Shown: positions 1 through 8,593, counted from the first letter of the stretch. The stretch: DNA of 64,000 bases from CAWDVH01 sp963805705 (GCA_963805705.1 CAWDVH010000001.1:558001-622000); one strand, 5' to 3'. Translations and numbers: made by a program. The notes: generated by a model from the letters alone, not told the origin.

Positions 1-140
1 AACGGCTCGGTGCTAGGCGTATTCATCGCCTGGGCGAAGATACCTGCGGCAGCGGCCTCGGCGCTGCGCATGACGTGGCGTACACGCGCAGGGTGAAGGC
101 TGGGTCGGCATGGCCAAGGCGAGCCTGACGTAGGACAACC
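1..140 (-). pseudogene. Tyrosine recombinase (integrase) C-terminal remnant
   Basis: Read leftwards, this end of the window encodes ARLGHADPAFTLRVYA, the conserved histidine box and active-site-tyrosine strand of tyrosine recombinases (the catalytic Tyr is in RVYA). The frame then breaks. Continuing one base out of phase gives HVMRSAEAAAAGIFAQAMNTP, the usual tail of actinobacterial integrases. Upstream of about position 140 no integrase sequence remains, so only the last 40 or so codons survive and the 3' end may continue outside the window. It faces away from a second remnant at 3952-4616. Family assignment is firm from the motif; inactivity follows from the missing catalytic arginines and the frameshift. 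Confidence 0.7.
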
Positions 141-283
141 GGCCAGCGGGTCTGGGCGTCTGATACGTAGCGTTCCGTCTCCAACATGCTGACATGGGCG
201 TCGGCGTGTACCCGATGGATGGGGGCCCCATGGACTCGAAACCCACGCCTGGACCGCGAGCGTTGAGTTCGTGTGATGGCGCG

Positions 284-3200
284 ATGTCGGTGAGCTGGAA
301 TCGGGTGAAGGCGCAGGTTCCTCGGACCATTCACCGCGTTGTGCTCGGCATCGCCCTTCTCCTTGTCGCGGCCACCCTCAGCATCGTGTCGCCCCCTCGC
401 GCGGATGCAGCATCAGCCGCCTTCGTACAAGGTCGAGCCACCCAGGTGACGAGCGGTACGACGGCCAGCCTGGCGTTCAGCAAAGCGAACACGGCCGGGA
501 ACCTGATCGCGGTCTATGTCGTCTGGGACAACTCCGGCACCGCGAAGGTGTCCGACACGAGCGGCAACACCTACACAGCTGCTACCGCGCGCCAGAGCTG
601 GGGGAACAACTGGAGCGCTCAGGTCTTCTACGCCGCTAACATCCTCGGAGGGGCGAACACAGTCAAGGTGACCTTTGGTACGGCCATCACCAGTTTCGGC
701 ATCATGTACCTGCATGAGTACTCCGGTCTCGCCACGGTGTCTCCGGTCGACGTCAGTGCGTCTGCTGCTGGCACGTCGGCGTCCATGAGCAGTGGAGCCG
801 TGACGACCACCCAGGCCAATGACCTCCTGTTCGCAGCCGGTGCGTCCGACGGCAGCGTCAGCAAGGGGACCGGCTTTACGTCGCGTCTCACGGGCTTCGG
901 CAATCTGACCGAGGATCGCGCCGTCACAACGACGGGGTCCTACGCAGGGACCGCCAGCCAAAGCGGCTCCACCTGGGCCATGCAGCTCGTTGCCTTCCGG
1001 GTCGCCTCTGGTGTGACCGGGCCACCCGCCAAGCTGGCCTTCGTCCAGAGCCCCACCAACACCGCCACCGGTGCCCTTATCGCCCCGGCCGTGAAGGTGG
1101 CGGTGGAGGACGCCAACGGCAACATCGAGACCTCTGACAACGCGACCAAGGTGAGCCTGGCCATCGGGACCAACCCCGCCGGTGGGACGCTCAGCGGCGG
1201 CTCGGCCGTCACGGTGGCCTCGGGCATCGCCACCTTCTCGGGCCTGTCCATCGACACGGCCGGGACGGGTTACACGCTGACGGCCTCCAGCACGCCCTCC
1301 TACACCGCGGCCACCTCGGCGGCCTTCAACGTCACCGGTCCGGGGGCGCCTGTCAAGCTGGCCTTTATCCAGGGCCCCTCCAACACCGCCGCCGGTGGGA
1401 CCATCGCCCCGGCCGTGAAGGTGGCGGTGGAGGACGCCAACGGCAACATCGAGACCTCTGACAACGCGACCAAGGTGAGCCTGGCCATCGGGACCAACCC
1501 CGCCGGTGGGACGCTCAGCGGCGGCTCGGCCGTCACGGTGGCCTCGGGCATCGCCACCTTCTCGGGCCTGTCCATCGACACGGCCGGGACGGGTTACACG
1601 CTGACGGCCTCCAGCACGCCCTCCTACACCGCGGCCACCTCGGCAGCCTTCAACATCAGCGCCGGTGTCGGGCCGCCCGCCAAGCTGGCCTTCGTCCAGG
1701 GTCCCTCCAGCACCGGGACGGGCGCGGCCATTAGACCGGCCGTGACGGTGGCGGTGGAGGACGCCAACGGCAACATCGAGACCTCTGACAACGCGACCAA
1801 GGTGAGCCTGGCCATCGGGACCAACCCCGCCGGTGGGACGCTCAGCGGCGGCTCGGCCGTCACGGTGGCCTCGGGCATCGCCACCTTCTCGGGCCTGTCC
1901 ATCGACACGGCCGGGACGGGTTACACGCTGACGGCCTCCAGCACGCCCTCCTACACCGCGGCCACCTCGGCAGCCTTCAACATTACTAACGTGACGTTGT
2001 CGGACTGGACGACATACTTGCAGGGCAATGACCGCACCGGTTTCACCGGTGATGGGGGGCTCAATCAGACATCCGTCCCGAATCTGAGCCTTGCGTGGAA
2101 GACGTCTGACACCGGGCCGGCCCACGGCGTGTTCTCGCAACCGATCGTGTCGAACGGAATGGTCTACTGGGGATCGTTCGACGGCTACGAGCGCGCGACC
2201 GATACTTCTGGGAAGCCGGTGTGGCAGAGGTTCTTGGGCACTACGAGCCCTCCGGCCTGCACGGACCCATCTGAAGCCGGCGTCGTGAGCAGCGGGACGG
2301 TCACGACTGATGTCCCGGTTGGGGGGGCGTCGTCGGTCCTCTATGTTGGCGGTGGCGACTCGAAGGTGTACGCGTTGAATGCGGCCACCGGCGCAGTCCT
2401 GTGGTCTTACTCGATTGGCGGGAACCCGGATACTTTCATCTGGTCTTCGCCGGCAGTGTTCGGCAACAGTGTCTATATCGGCAACGCATCTTTCGGTGAC
2501 TGCCCGCTGACCCAGGGTCAGCTCATTCAGCTCAACCGGGTCACCGGTGCGCTAGAGCACGTATTTAACGTTGTCCCCAATGGTTGCACCGGCGGTGGCA
2601 TATGGGACTCACCCACGATTGATGCGGCCGCCGGCACCATCTACTTCGACACCGGCACCCCCAGCAGCGATTGCCCCAGCACCCCCGGCGGGCCGTCAGT
2701 GTACGAGGTGCGCGCTTCTGACCTGAGCCTGGTGGGCTCGTGGACGATTCCCCTGGCACAGCAAGTAAACGACGCCGACTTCGGGGCGACTCCGACGCTT
2801 TTCAACGGCGTTATCGGAGGGCAACCGGAGCCTCTTGTCGGTGTGGTCAACAAGAACGGCGTCTTTTACGCGTTCAAGCGCAACGCGCTGCCGTCCGGAC
2901 CTGTCTGGAGCACCCGCATCGCGTTTGGCGGCTCCGATCCGACGATCGGAAACGGAGATATTGCGTCCGCGGCGTTCGACGGTACGACGTTGTACGTGGG
3001 CGGTGATCAAACGGCCACGTGCTCTGGTACCGTGAATGCCTTCAACCCGTCGACCGGCGCCCTCATTTGGCAGCACTGCTTCACAGACGGCTTCGTGATG
3101 GGTGGAGTGACCGGCACTTCTGGCGGCGTCGTCGCCGTGGGCGAAGGCAACCATATCGCGGTCCTCTCAGCTACGAACGGAGCATCCCTGTACACCTTCA

Positions 3201-3925
3201 CCGGCACTGGTCCGTTCTGGGGTCCTCCCTCCATCGTCGGCAGCACGCTGTACGAAGGCGACATGGCAGGCAACCTCTACGCGCTTACGACGACGAACCA
3301 GACCGCGCCACTAAAGTTCGTACAGGTCAACTCGGCGACGCCGCAGACTAACCAGAGCACCGTCAGCGTGCCCTTCCTCCAGGACGCGGGCGACCTCAAC
3401 GTCGTCGCTATCGGTTTCAACGATTCCACTTCAACGATCACCTCGGTGACCGACACTGCCGGGAACGTGTACCAACCCGCAGCGCCGCTGACCAGGGGTT
3501 CGGGGATGAGCCAGGCAATCTACTACGCCAAGAACGTCAAGGCAGCCACCGCGGGCAACAACACCGTCACGGTTAAGTTCTCGAATGCAGTTCCGTATGC
3601 TGATGTGCGCGTCGCGGAATACAGCGGCCTCGATCCGGTTAACCCGTTCGACACGAGCGCGTCGGCTGCCGGGAGTGGAGTCATGGCGAGCAGCGGCAAC
3701 CTCACGACGTCCGCAGCGAGCGAAGTTATTTTCGGCGCCGGATACACGTCGAATCAGTTCGTGGGCGGTACCAATGGTTTCACATCGCGGATCATCACCC
3801 CCATGGACGAGGACATTGCCGGCGACGAGTTCGTGGGCACCCAGGGTACCTACGCAGCGACGGCGAACAACGCCGCCAGTTCTGCGAGTTGGGTCATGCA
3901 AGCCGCGACCTTCCGCGCGGGATAG
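284..3925 (+). CDS. Secreted multidomain protein: Ig-like repeats and PQQ-type beta-propeller
   Basis: 1213 residues if started at ATG 284, chosen because it places a classic signal peptide at the N-terminus (basic MSVSWNRVK region, hydrophobic stretch at about 19-36, likely cleavage after ADA near 42); an in-frame ATG at 194 would bury it. In order: a jelly-roll-like domain (about 45-245), three nearly identical 108-residue Ig-like repeats (about 247-570) with the core VAVEDANGNIETSDNATKVS, a PQQ/pyrrolo-quinoline-type beta-propeller (about 580-1000; repeated YVGG-D-KVYALNAATGAVLW-like blades), and a second copy of the N-terminal type of domain (about 1005-1213). No LPXTG or C-terminal membrane segment is seen, so it is probably released. 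An extracellular binding or adhesive role is likely; no enzyme motif was recognised. It lies between two integrase remnants, suggesting arrival on a mobile element. Confidence 0.85.
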   Translation: MSVSWNRVKAQVPRTIHRVVLGIALLLVAATLSIVSPPRADAASAAFVQGRATQVTSGTTASLAFSKANTAGNLIAVYVVWDNSGTAKVSDTSGNTYTAATARQSWGNNWSAQVFYAANILGGANTVKVTFGTAITSFGIMYLHEYSGLATVSPVDVSASAAGTSASMSSGAVTTTQANDLLFAAGASDGSVSKGTGFTSRLTGFGNLTEDRAVTTTGSYAGTASQSGSTWAMQLVAFRVASGVTGPPAKLAFVQSPTNTATGALIAPAVKVAVEDANGNIETSDNATKVSLAIGTNPAGGTLSGGSAVTVASGIATFSGLSIDTAGTGYTLTASSTPSYTAATSAAFNVTGPGAPVKLAFIQGPSNTAAGGTIAPAVKVAVEDANGNIETSDNATKVSLAIGTNPAGGTLSGGSAVTVASGIATFSGLSIDTAGTGYTLTASSTPSYTAATSAAFNISAGVGPPAKLAFVQGPSSTGTGAAIRPAVTVAVEDANGNIETSDNATKVSLAIGTNPAGGTLSGGSAVTVASGIATFSGLSIDTAGTGYTLTASSTPSYTAATSAAFNITNVTLSDWTTYLQGNDRTGFTGDGGLNQTSVPNLSLAWKTSDTGPAHGVFSQPIVSNGMVYWGSFDGYERATDTSGKPVWQRFLGTTSPPACTDPSEAGVVSSGTVTTDVPVGGASSVLYVGGGDSKVYALNAATGAVLWSYSIGGNPDTFIWSSPAVFGNSVYIGNASFGDCPLTQGQLIQLNRVTGALEHVFNVVPNGCTGGGIWDSPTIDAAAGTIYFDTGTPSSDCPSTPGGPSVYEVRASDLSLVGSWTIPLAQQVNDADFGATPTLFNGVIGGQPEPLVGVVNKNGVFYAFKRNALPSGPVWSTRIAFGGSDPTIGNGDIASAAFDGTTLYVGGDQTATCSGTVNAFNPSTGALIWQHCFTDGFVMGGVTGTSGGVVAVGEGNHIAVLSATNGASLYTFTGTGPFWGPPSIVGSTLYEGDMAGNLYALTTTNQTAPLKFVQVNSATPQTNQSTVSVPFLQDAGDLNVVAIGFNDSTSTITSVTDTAGNVYQPAAPLTRGSGMSQAIYYAKNVKAATAGNNTVTVKFSNAVPYADVRVAEYSGLDPVNPFDTSASAAGSGVMASSGNLTTSAASEVIFGAGYTSNQFVGGTNGFTSRIITPMDEDIAGDEFVGTQGTYAATANNAASSASWVMQAATFRAG
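1027..1983 (+). repeat. Three tandem about 324-bp repeats inside the secreted protein gene
   Basis: The repeat core begins at 1091, 1415 and 1742 (steps of 324 and 327 bp). About 240 bp of each copy is almost identical at nucleotide level, including synonymous positions, while the linkers between copies differ. This indicates recent duplication or ongoing gene conversion, and copy number could vary between strains. Confidence 0.9.
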
Positions 3926-3951
3926 CATCCTCGTGAACTCAAAAGTGTGTC

Positions 3952-4616
3952 ATGGCGGAGTCTCAAGATTTTGTTCAGGTCGGGACCGTCCAGCAGCTCG
4001 CCGCGTTCCTCGCCACTGCCCGGTCACACCGGCTGTTCGCGTTCTACCGCCTGTCCGCCTACACCGGCGCGCGGCGCGGCGATCTGCTCCACCTTCGCTG
4101 GACCTCCGTCAACCTCAACGCGGCCGAAGTCACCTTCAGCGGCTCCACCGCCGTCGTGCGCAAGCAGCGCGTCGAAGGCACCACCAAGGGCGGCCGGTCC
4201 TGCACCGTCAGCCTCGACCGCGACACCGTGGCCGTCCTCCACGACCACCACCGCCAGCAAGCCGAAGAACGTCTCGCCGCCGGATCAGCCTGGAACGGCA
4301 CCAGCGGCCTGGTCTTCACCAGGCGGTGGGGCGAACCGCTCTACCCCGACACCGTGACCGCGCTCATGACCAAGCTGATCAACCGGCACAACAAGCCGGG
4401 CACTCCCCCGGCCGAACTACTGCCCCACGCCCGGCTGCACTATCTACGTCACCTGCACGCCACCACACTGCTGCTGGCGGGAGCCCGTCCACGTCGTCGC
4501 GGCCCGGCTCGGCCACGCCGATCCGCCGTGACCTTGCGCGTCTACGCCCTGTCCTGCGCGAGCACGCGGCAGGCGTCGGCGACATCTTCGCCCAGGCCGT
4601 CAACGGCTCGCGTTAG
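3952..4616 (+). pseudogene. Tyrosine recombinase (integrase) remnant next to tRNA-Phe
   Basis: The frame from ATG 3952 gives the catalytic domain of a phage/ICE-type integrase: YTGARRGDLLHLRW (first catalytic Arg), then LRHLHATTLLLAG (His-x-x-Arg-type box). The N-terminal core-binding half is missing, so this is about half of a normal 380-450-residue integrase. After LLAG the sequence PVHVVAARLGHADP is read one base out of phase, VTLRVYA returns to the first phase, and VLREHAAGVGDIFAQAVNGSR is out of phase again, stopping at 4616. Three frame changes make it non-functional. The in-frame continuation to 4998 runs through tRNA genes and is spurious. Its end lies 67 bp from the 3' end of tRNA-Phe, the usual attachment position of such elements. 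Confidence 0.75.
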
Positions 4617-4682
4617 CAAAACCGTTAGCAAGGCAGGGCAGACGGAACAACCAAAGGCAGCGTTTGCGCTGCTCAGAAGGGG

Positions 4683-4756
4683 TGGTCAGGGGCGGGGTCG
4701 AACCGCCGACCTTCCGCTTTTCAGGCGGACGCTCGTACCAACTGAGCTACCTGACC
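4683..4756 (-). tRNA. tRNA-Phe (GAA)
   Basis: The reverse strand folds as a cloverleaf: acceptor GGTCAGG/CCTGACC, anticodon loop CTGAAAA (anticodon GAA), T-loop TTCGACC and discriminator A. CCA is not encoded. It is last in a Glu-Asp-Phe cluster. Its 3' end faces the integrase remnant, as expected if it served as the attB of the element on its left. Confidence 0.95.
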
Positions 4757-4804
4757 TTGGCCAGGGTGCCGAAGCCGGACTGAGGCTCCTGACGCCGACC
4801 AGAG

Positions 4805-4879
4805 CGGTCCTGACGGGATTTGAACCCGCGACCTCCACCTTGACAGGGTGGCGAGCACTCCGAGCTGCTCTACAGGACC
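4805..4879 (-). tRNA. tRNA-Asp (GTC)
   Basis: Acceptor GGTCCTG/CAGGACC, anticodon stem CCACC/GGTGG with loop CTGTCAA (anticodon GTC), T-arm GCGGGTTCAAATCCCGT and discriminator G. Middle gene of the leftward Glu-Asp-Phe cluster. Confidence 0.95.
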
Positions 4880-4904
4880 AAGCTGCGCTGACAACTGCCA
4901 GCAG

Positions 4905-4977
4905 TGCCCCCAACGGGATTCGAACCCGTGCCGCCGCCTTGAAAGGGCGGTGTCCTAGGCCGCTAGACGATGGGGGC
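4905..4977 (-). tRNA. tRNA-Glu (TTC)
   Basis: Acceptor GCCCCCA/TGGGGGC, anticodon stem CCGCC/GGCGG with loop CTTTCAA (anticodon TTC), T-arm CGGGTTCGAATCCCG and discriminator A. First gene of the cluster; a promoter candidate lies about 50 bp upstream. Confidence 0.95.
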
Positions 4978-5028
4978 TCGACGGTCACCGCCGCCTAGCC
5001 CGTGGCGCCCGCCGTCGGGGACTGCCCA

Positions 5029-5058
5029 AGCATAGGGGACGGACGGCACTGCCGGCAA
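5029..5058 (-). promoter_or_regulatory. Candidate housekeeping promoter of the tRNA cluster
   Basis: On the reverse strand TTGCCG (5058-5053) and TATGCT (5034-5029) are separated by 18 bp, a fair sigma-70 type match about 50 bp upstream of tRNA-Glu. Transcription would run through all three tRNA genes. Confidence 0.5.
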
Positions 5059-5342
5059 AGCGCGCCGCATGAAACTGATCTTGCCAGACCACTTGCGCAG
5101 TCTGGGCCCATCCGACACCTCACGCAACGAGTACATGACTGAAAGTCATCGCAGGGTCAGGACCTGCCGCTCAGGCCCATCGTCCGCGACCGCGGGCAGC
5201 CTACGGCAGCGCAGCAGGTCCGAGCACAGCTAGCGAGACGACGATCATTAGATGCTCCGTTCCGCGGCGCCCGCGCAGCGCTCCCACGCGACCCGCACTC
5301 CGCCGGTCCTGGCGACCCCCGCCCGGACCCGGCGGCAACCCG
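5059..5342. other. Gene-free stretch between the tRNA cluster and a small ORF
   Basis: Apart from the tRNA promoter at its left edge no convincing gene, tRNA or hairpin was found here. The short leftward frame that spans it (5157-5390) has no recognisable protein and overlaps the next ORF. Confidence 0.5.
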
Positions 5343-5585
5343 ATGGATGCCACTTTCAACGGCACCCAACCCGTTAAGAATCACATCCATCGGCTCGAGC
5401 CGGGCATTGGCGGGCTTCGGCTGGCTTTTGCGCAGGTAGGACTAGTAGCCGCTCCGTGCCTGGGCCTCGTCCTGGCCTGCGCGGCCGCGCTGCTACTCAA
5501 CCCGCGGACGGCGGTAACCCTCGCCGGGTTATGCGGCCTGGCCGCGTCCAGCGCCCTGACCAGAATGTGGCGCCCGGCGCGTTAG
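5343..5585 (+). CDS. Hypothetical small membrane protein
   Basis: 80 residues with a hydrophobic stretch (about 27-50, VGLVAAPCLGLVLACAAALLL) and a second weaker one (about 55-70), ending in a basic MWRPAR tail. No family was recognised and no clear ribosome-binding site precedes the ATG. It converges on the PspC gene and its stop is about 10 bp from that gene's stop. It may be a real small membrane protein or a chance high-GC frame. Confidence 0.35.
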   Translation: MDATFNGTQPVKNHIHRLEPGIGGLRLAFAQVGLVAAPCLGLVLACAAALLLNPRTAVTLAGLCGLAASSALTRMWRPAR

Positions 5586-5595
5586 CCGCTAGCCG

Positions 5596-5847
5596 TTAGC
5601 TGTTCTGGCCCTTGTTGAAGATGCTCTCGATGATCGAGACCGGCTCGCCTTCCTCCGGGATGACGGCCCATGCCACCAGGTACGCCAGAACGCCCGCGCC
5701 CACCGTGAAGACGCAGATAACGGCCAGAATCACGCGGACCAGGGTGACATCGACGCCGAAGTAGTCGGAGATGCCCGCGCACACACCGGCAACCATGCGG
5801 CCATTCAGGCTCCGGACCAGGACCTTGGGTGTGTTCCCATCGTTCAT
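5596..5847 (-). CDS. PspC-domain membrane protein
   Basis: 83 residues from ATG 5847 (ATG 5856 is also possible); longer in-frame starts run into the divergent acyl-CoA dehydrogenase gene and add no recognisable sequence. The PspC signature is clear: LVRSLNGRMVAGVCAGISDYFGVD-type start, then the membrane helix LVRVILAVICVFTVGAGVLAYLVAWAVIPEE. Known family members are small inner-membrane proteins linked to envelope-stress responses; in actinobacteria they are usually stand-alone, as here. Divergent from the dehydrogenase, with about 90 bp between starts. The exact role is inferred only from the family. Confidence 0.85.
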   Translation of the reverse strand: MNDGNTPKVLVRSLNGRMVAGVCAGISDYFGVDVTLVRVILAVICVFTVGAGVLAYLVAWAVIPEEGEPVSIIESIFNKGQNS

Positions 5848-5938
5848 ATCAACCATCATGCCGCACTTCGGACCCGGCAGGGGCAACCGAGTCATGCGCG
5901 CATACGCTGGCGGCGAGGCCAGCAGAGAGGACCCCACC

Positions 5939-7114
5939 ATGCCGCGCAGCGCCGACCCCGCAGGTGCCGACCTGCTCCGAATCGACGACGAGCTCAGCGA
6001 GGAGGAGCGGCTAGTCCGCGACACGGTGCGCGCGTTCGCCGCTGACCGGATCATGCCGCACATCGCGGACTGGTTCGAGTCCGGGACGCTCCCGCGCGAG
6101 ATAGCCCCCGAGATCGGCAAGCTCGGCCTGCTGGGCATGCACCTGGAGGGCTACGGCTGCGCCGGGATGGGCGCCATCGCCTACGGCGTCGCCTGCCGCG
6201 AGATGGAGGCCGCCGACTCCGGCCTGCGCAGCCTGGTCTCCGTCCAGGGCTCCCTGGCGATGTTCCCGATCTGGAAGTACGGGTCAGAGGAGCAGAAGAC
6301 CGAGTGGCTGCCCCGCATGGCCGCCGGCGAGGCGGTCGGCTGCTTCGGGCTGACCGAGCCTGACCACGGAAGCGACCCGTCCGGCATGAAAACTCGTGCC
6401 GTTCACAACGGATCGGACTGGGTTATCTCCGGCTCCAAAATGTGGATCACTAACGGGTCGATCGCCGATATCGCCGTCGTGTGGGCCTCAACCGACGAGG
6501 GCATCCGCGGTTTCCTGATGCCGCGCGGGACGCGCGGGTTCAGCAGCCGGAACATCCACAAGAAGATGTCGCTGCGCGCCTCGGTGACGTCCGAGCTGCA
6601 CTTCGATGATGTCCGGCTTCCGGGTGACGCCGTGCTTCCCGGCGTGCAGGGGCTCAAGGGCCCGCTGTCGTGCCTGTCCGAGGCGAGGTACGGCATCGTC
6701 TGGGGCGTGACCGGGGCAGCCAGGTCCTGCTTTGAGTCAGCGGCGGCGTACGCCCGCACGCGAGAGCAATTCGGCCGGAAGATCGGCGGGTTCCAGCTGA
6801 CCCAGTCCAAGCTGGCGTGGATGCTGGCCGACCTGCAGCGAGCCCAGCTGCTCGCGCTGCACCTGGGCCGACTGAAGGAAGCCGGGAAGATCGCGCCCGA
6901 GCAGGTCAGCCTGGGCAAGATGAGCAACGTCCGGACGGCCATCGAGATCGCCCGCCAGGCGCGGACCATTCTCGGCGCCAATGGCGTCACCCTGGAGTAC
7001 CCGGTGATCCGGCACGCGAACAACCTGGAGTCAGTCCTGACCTATGAGGGCACGGAGGAGATCCACGCTCTGGCCCTGGGCCAGGCCATCACCGGAATCT
7101 CGGCCTACCGCTGA
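5939..7114 (+). CDS. gcdH: Acyl-CoA dehydrogenase, glutaryl-CoA dehydrogenase type
   Basis: 391 residues from ATG 5939, preceded by AGAGAGG; in-frame upstream codons would overlap the PspC promoter. FAD-dependent acyl-CoA dehydrogenase: CFGLTEPDHGSDPSGMKT (FAD/substrate loop), WITNGSIADIAVVWA, ARTREQFGRKIGGFQLTQ (nucleotide-binding signature) and C-terminal YEGTEEIHALALGQAITGISAY, whose Glu in YEGT is the expected catalytic base. The spacing and the GMGAIAYGVACREMEAADSGLRS segment match glutaryl-CoA dehydrogenases, which convert glutaryl-CoA to crotonyl-CoA in lysine/tryptophan breakdown. No partner gene of that pathway is adjacent, so the substrate is inferred. Length is normal. Confidence 0.85.
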   Translation: MPRSADPAGADLLRIDDELSEEERLVRDTVRAFAADRIMPHIADWFESGTLPREIAPEIGKLGLLGMHLEGYGCAGMGAIAYGVACREMEAADSGLRSLVSVQGSLAMFPIWKYGSEEQKTEWLPRMAAGEAVGCFGLTEPDHGSDPSGMKTRAVHNGSDWVISGSKMWITNGSIADIAVVWASTDEGIRGFLMPRGTRGFSSRNIHKKMSLRASVTSELHFDDVRLPGDAVLPGVQGLKGPLSCLSEARYGIVWGVTGAARSCFESAAAYARTREQFGRKIGGFQLTQSKLAWMLADLQRAQLLALHLGRLKEAGKIAPEQVSLGKMSNVRTAIEIARQARTILGANGVTLEYPVIRHANNLESVLTYEGTEEIHALALGQAITGISAYR

Positions 7115-7154
7115 GTCCCGTCCCGTCACGGCTCATGAAGATCGACGCGGGACC

Positions 7155-7232
7155 GGCGACCCGATGAGCGGCCGGCGCGCGCGCGGCGACCGATGAGCGG
7201 CCGGCGCGCGGCCGGCGACCCGATGAGCGGCC
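7155..7232 (+). repeat. Three tandem about 30-bp copies over an acetyltransferase start region
   Basis: GGCGACC(C)GATGAGCGGCC occurs three times in a row (ATGs at 7164, 7193 and 7223; steps of 29 and 30 bp). The second and third ATG are in frame with the acetyltransferase; the first is not. A replication-slippage duplication of the translation start is the simple reading. Confidence 0.8.
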
Positions 7233-7855
7233 AGCTCGGGACGCTGCTCGGCGAGGTGGCCGCTGGCCGGTACCCGGCCGCCGACGGGTCGGTGACGATC
7301 ATGCCGCAGCCGTCCGCGCGGGACGCCGGTGTCATCGCCTTTACCGCGCACACGGTGATCTTCACCGACGCTGACCCCGACTGGGTCAGGGCTCAGCTTC
7401 CCGCTGGGGATCTGTCGGCCCCGCTCAGCCCCCGGTTCCTGCACGGCCTGGCCGAGCGGACGCACCGGCGCGCGACCGCCGGCGACATCCTGACGGTCGC
7501 GCCCGGCCGCCCCGGACCGCCGGCGATCGAGCTGACGGCTGATGCCGATCCGGCTCATCCGCGGATAGCGAGGGCGCTGCGCTATCGCGATGATGTCCGG
7601 GCCTGGCAGGCGGACGGCGGCGTCCTGCTGCTCGGCCGCGGCGTGGCCGGCCGCTGGGAAGTGGCGATCGAGGTCGACCCGGCTGTCCGGGGCCGCGGCC
7701 GGGGCCGCGCCCTGGCCATTGCGGCCCGCCACCTGGTGCCCGGCCGCGCCCCGCTGTGGGCGCAGATCGCGCCGGGCAACGCGGCCAGCGTGCGGGCGTT
7801 TCTCGCGGCTGGCTTCCTGCCGGTCGGCGCCGAGAGCCTGCTCATCGCCAGCTAG
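7223..7855 (+). CDS. GNAT-family N-acetyltransferase
   Basis: 210 residues from ATG 7223; ATG 7193 adds ten residues that merely repeat the start. The C-terminal half is a GNAT fold: VAIEVDPAVRGRGRGRALAIAARH is the acetyl-CoA pyrophosphate-binding motif A (R/Q-x-x-G-x-G/A), followed by IAPGNAASVRAFLAAGFLPVGAESLLI (motif B). The N-terminal 110 residues resemble no named domain. Substrate unknown. It is followed after about 30 bp by a DUF1275 membrane protein on the same strand. Confidence 0.75.
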   Translation: MSGQLGTLLGEVAAGRYPAADGSVTIMPQPSARDAGVIAFTAHTVIFTDADPDWVRAQLPAGDLSAPLSPRFLHGLAERTHRRATAGDILTVAPGRPGPPAIELTADADPAHPRIARALRYRDDVRAWQADGGVLLLGRGVAGRWEVAIEVDPAVRGRGRGRALAIAARHLVPGRAPLWAQIAPGNAASVRAFLAAGFLPVGAESLLIAS

Positions 7856-7887
7856 CCACCGTCGCCGCCGGCGTGAGAAGGTCGGGC

Positions 7888-8574
7888 GTGGCCAGTGACG
7901 GTGATCAGCGCGTGCTGCTGCGCGCGCTGATGGCCCTGACCCTGGTCAGCGGCCTGGTAGACGCCGTCTGCTATCTGGGGCTGGGCCGTGTCTTCACCGC
8001 CAACATGACCGGCAACATTGTCGTGCTCGGGTTCGCGGCCGCGGGCGCTCCCGGTTTCTCGGTCAGCGCGAGCCTCGTCTCGCTGGCCTTCTTCCTGGTC
8101 GGGGCGGCCTGCGCCGGCAGGCTCAGCGCCCGCGTCACCCGCCACGGCCGCCTGCTGCTGGTGGCCATGCTGACGGAGGCCACCCTGGTGTGCGCGGCGG
8201 CTGTCGTCGCCCTGCTGGCCAGCACCGTGGCGACGGGATGGGCCCGCTACACGACCATCGCCATCCTGGCCGTGGCCATGGGGGTGCGAAACGGGGTCAT
8301 CCGGCGACTCGCCGTCCCCGACATGACCACCACGGTGCTGACCTTGACCCTGACCGGGCTGGCCGCCGACTCCAGCCTCGCGGGCGGCAGCAACCCCAGG
8401 GCCGGGCGGCGGTCCGCGGCGGTCGTGGCCATGCTGGCCGGCGCTACCGCCGGCGCCGCCCTGTACCTGCACCAGGGTGTCGGCCTGCCGCTGCTGATCG
8501 CGGCCGTGGTGACCGCCGCCACCGCCGCCGCGTTCCGGTTCAGCGGCGGATCGAAGGCCCTCGACGCCGGATAG
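7888..8574 (+). CDS. DUF1275 (YoaK-type) membrane protein
   Basis: 228 residues from GTG 7888, preceded by GAGAAGGTCGGG at a good distance; earlier in-frame codons overlap the acetyltransferase. The N-terminus LVSGLVDAVCYLGLGRVFTANMTGN is the hallmark of the DUF1275/YoaK family, and about six hydrophobic helices follow. GVRNGVIRRLAVPDMTTTVLTLTLTGLAAD is the second family signature. Members are inner-membrane proteins of unknown transport function. No operon partner clarifies its role. Confidence 0.8.
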   Translation: MASDGDQRVLLRALMALTLVSGLVDAVCYLGLGRVFTANMTGNIVVLGFAAAGAPGFSVSASLVSLAFFLVGAACAGRLSARVTRHGRLLLVAMLTEATLVCAAAVVALLASTVATGWARYTTIAILAVAMGVRNGVIRRLAVPDMTTTVLTLTLTGLAADSSLAGGSNPRAGRRSAAVVAMLAGATAGAALYLHQGVGLPLLIAAVVTAATAAAFRFSGGSKALDAG

Positions 8575-8593
8575 TTAGTGAGACGATAGACAC

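Noticed and set aside
1027..1983. CRISPR-like regular repeats
   Set aside because: The 324-bp periodic units lie inside an open reading frame and encode protein domains; there are no short repeats with unique spacers.
413..2140. 575-codon leftward open frame with repeated sequence
   Set aside because: It is the antisense of the Ig-like repeats in the secreted protein; its Gly/Arg-rich content and exact repeats follow from the sense strand.
4617..4998. In-frame extension of the integrase frame to 4998
   Set aside because: It reads through two tRNAs and most of a third on the opposite strand; the true integrase tail ends at 4616 in another frame.
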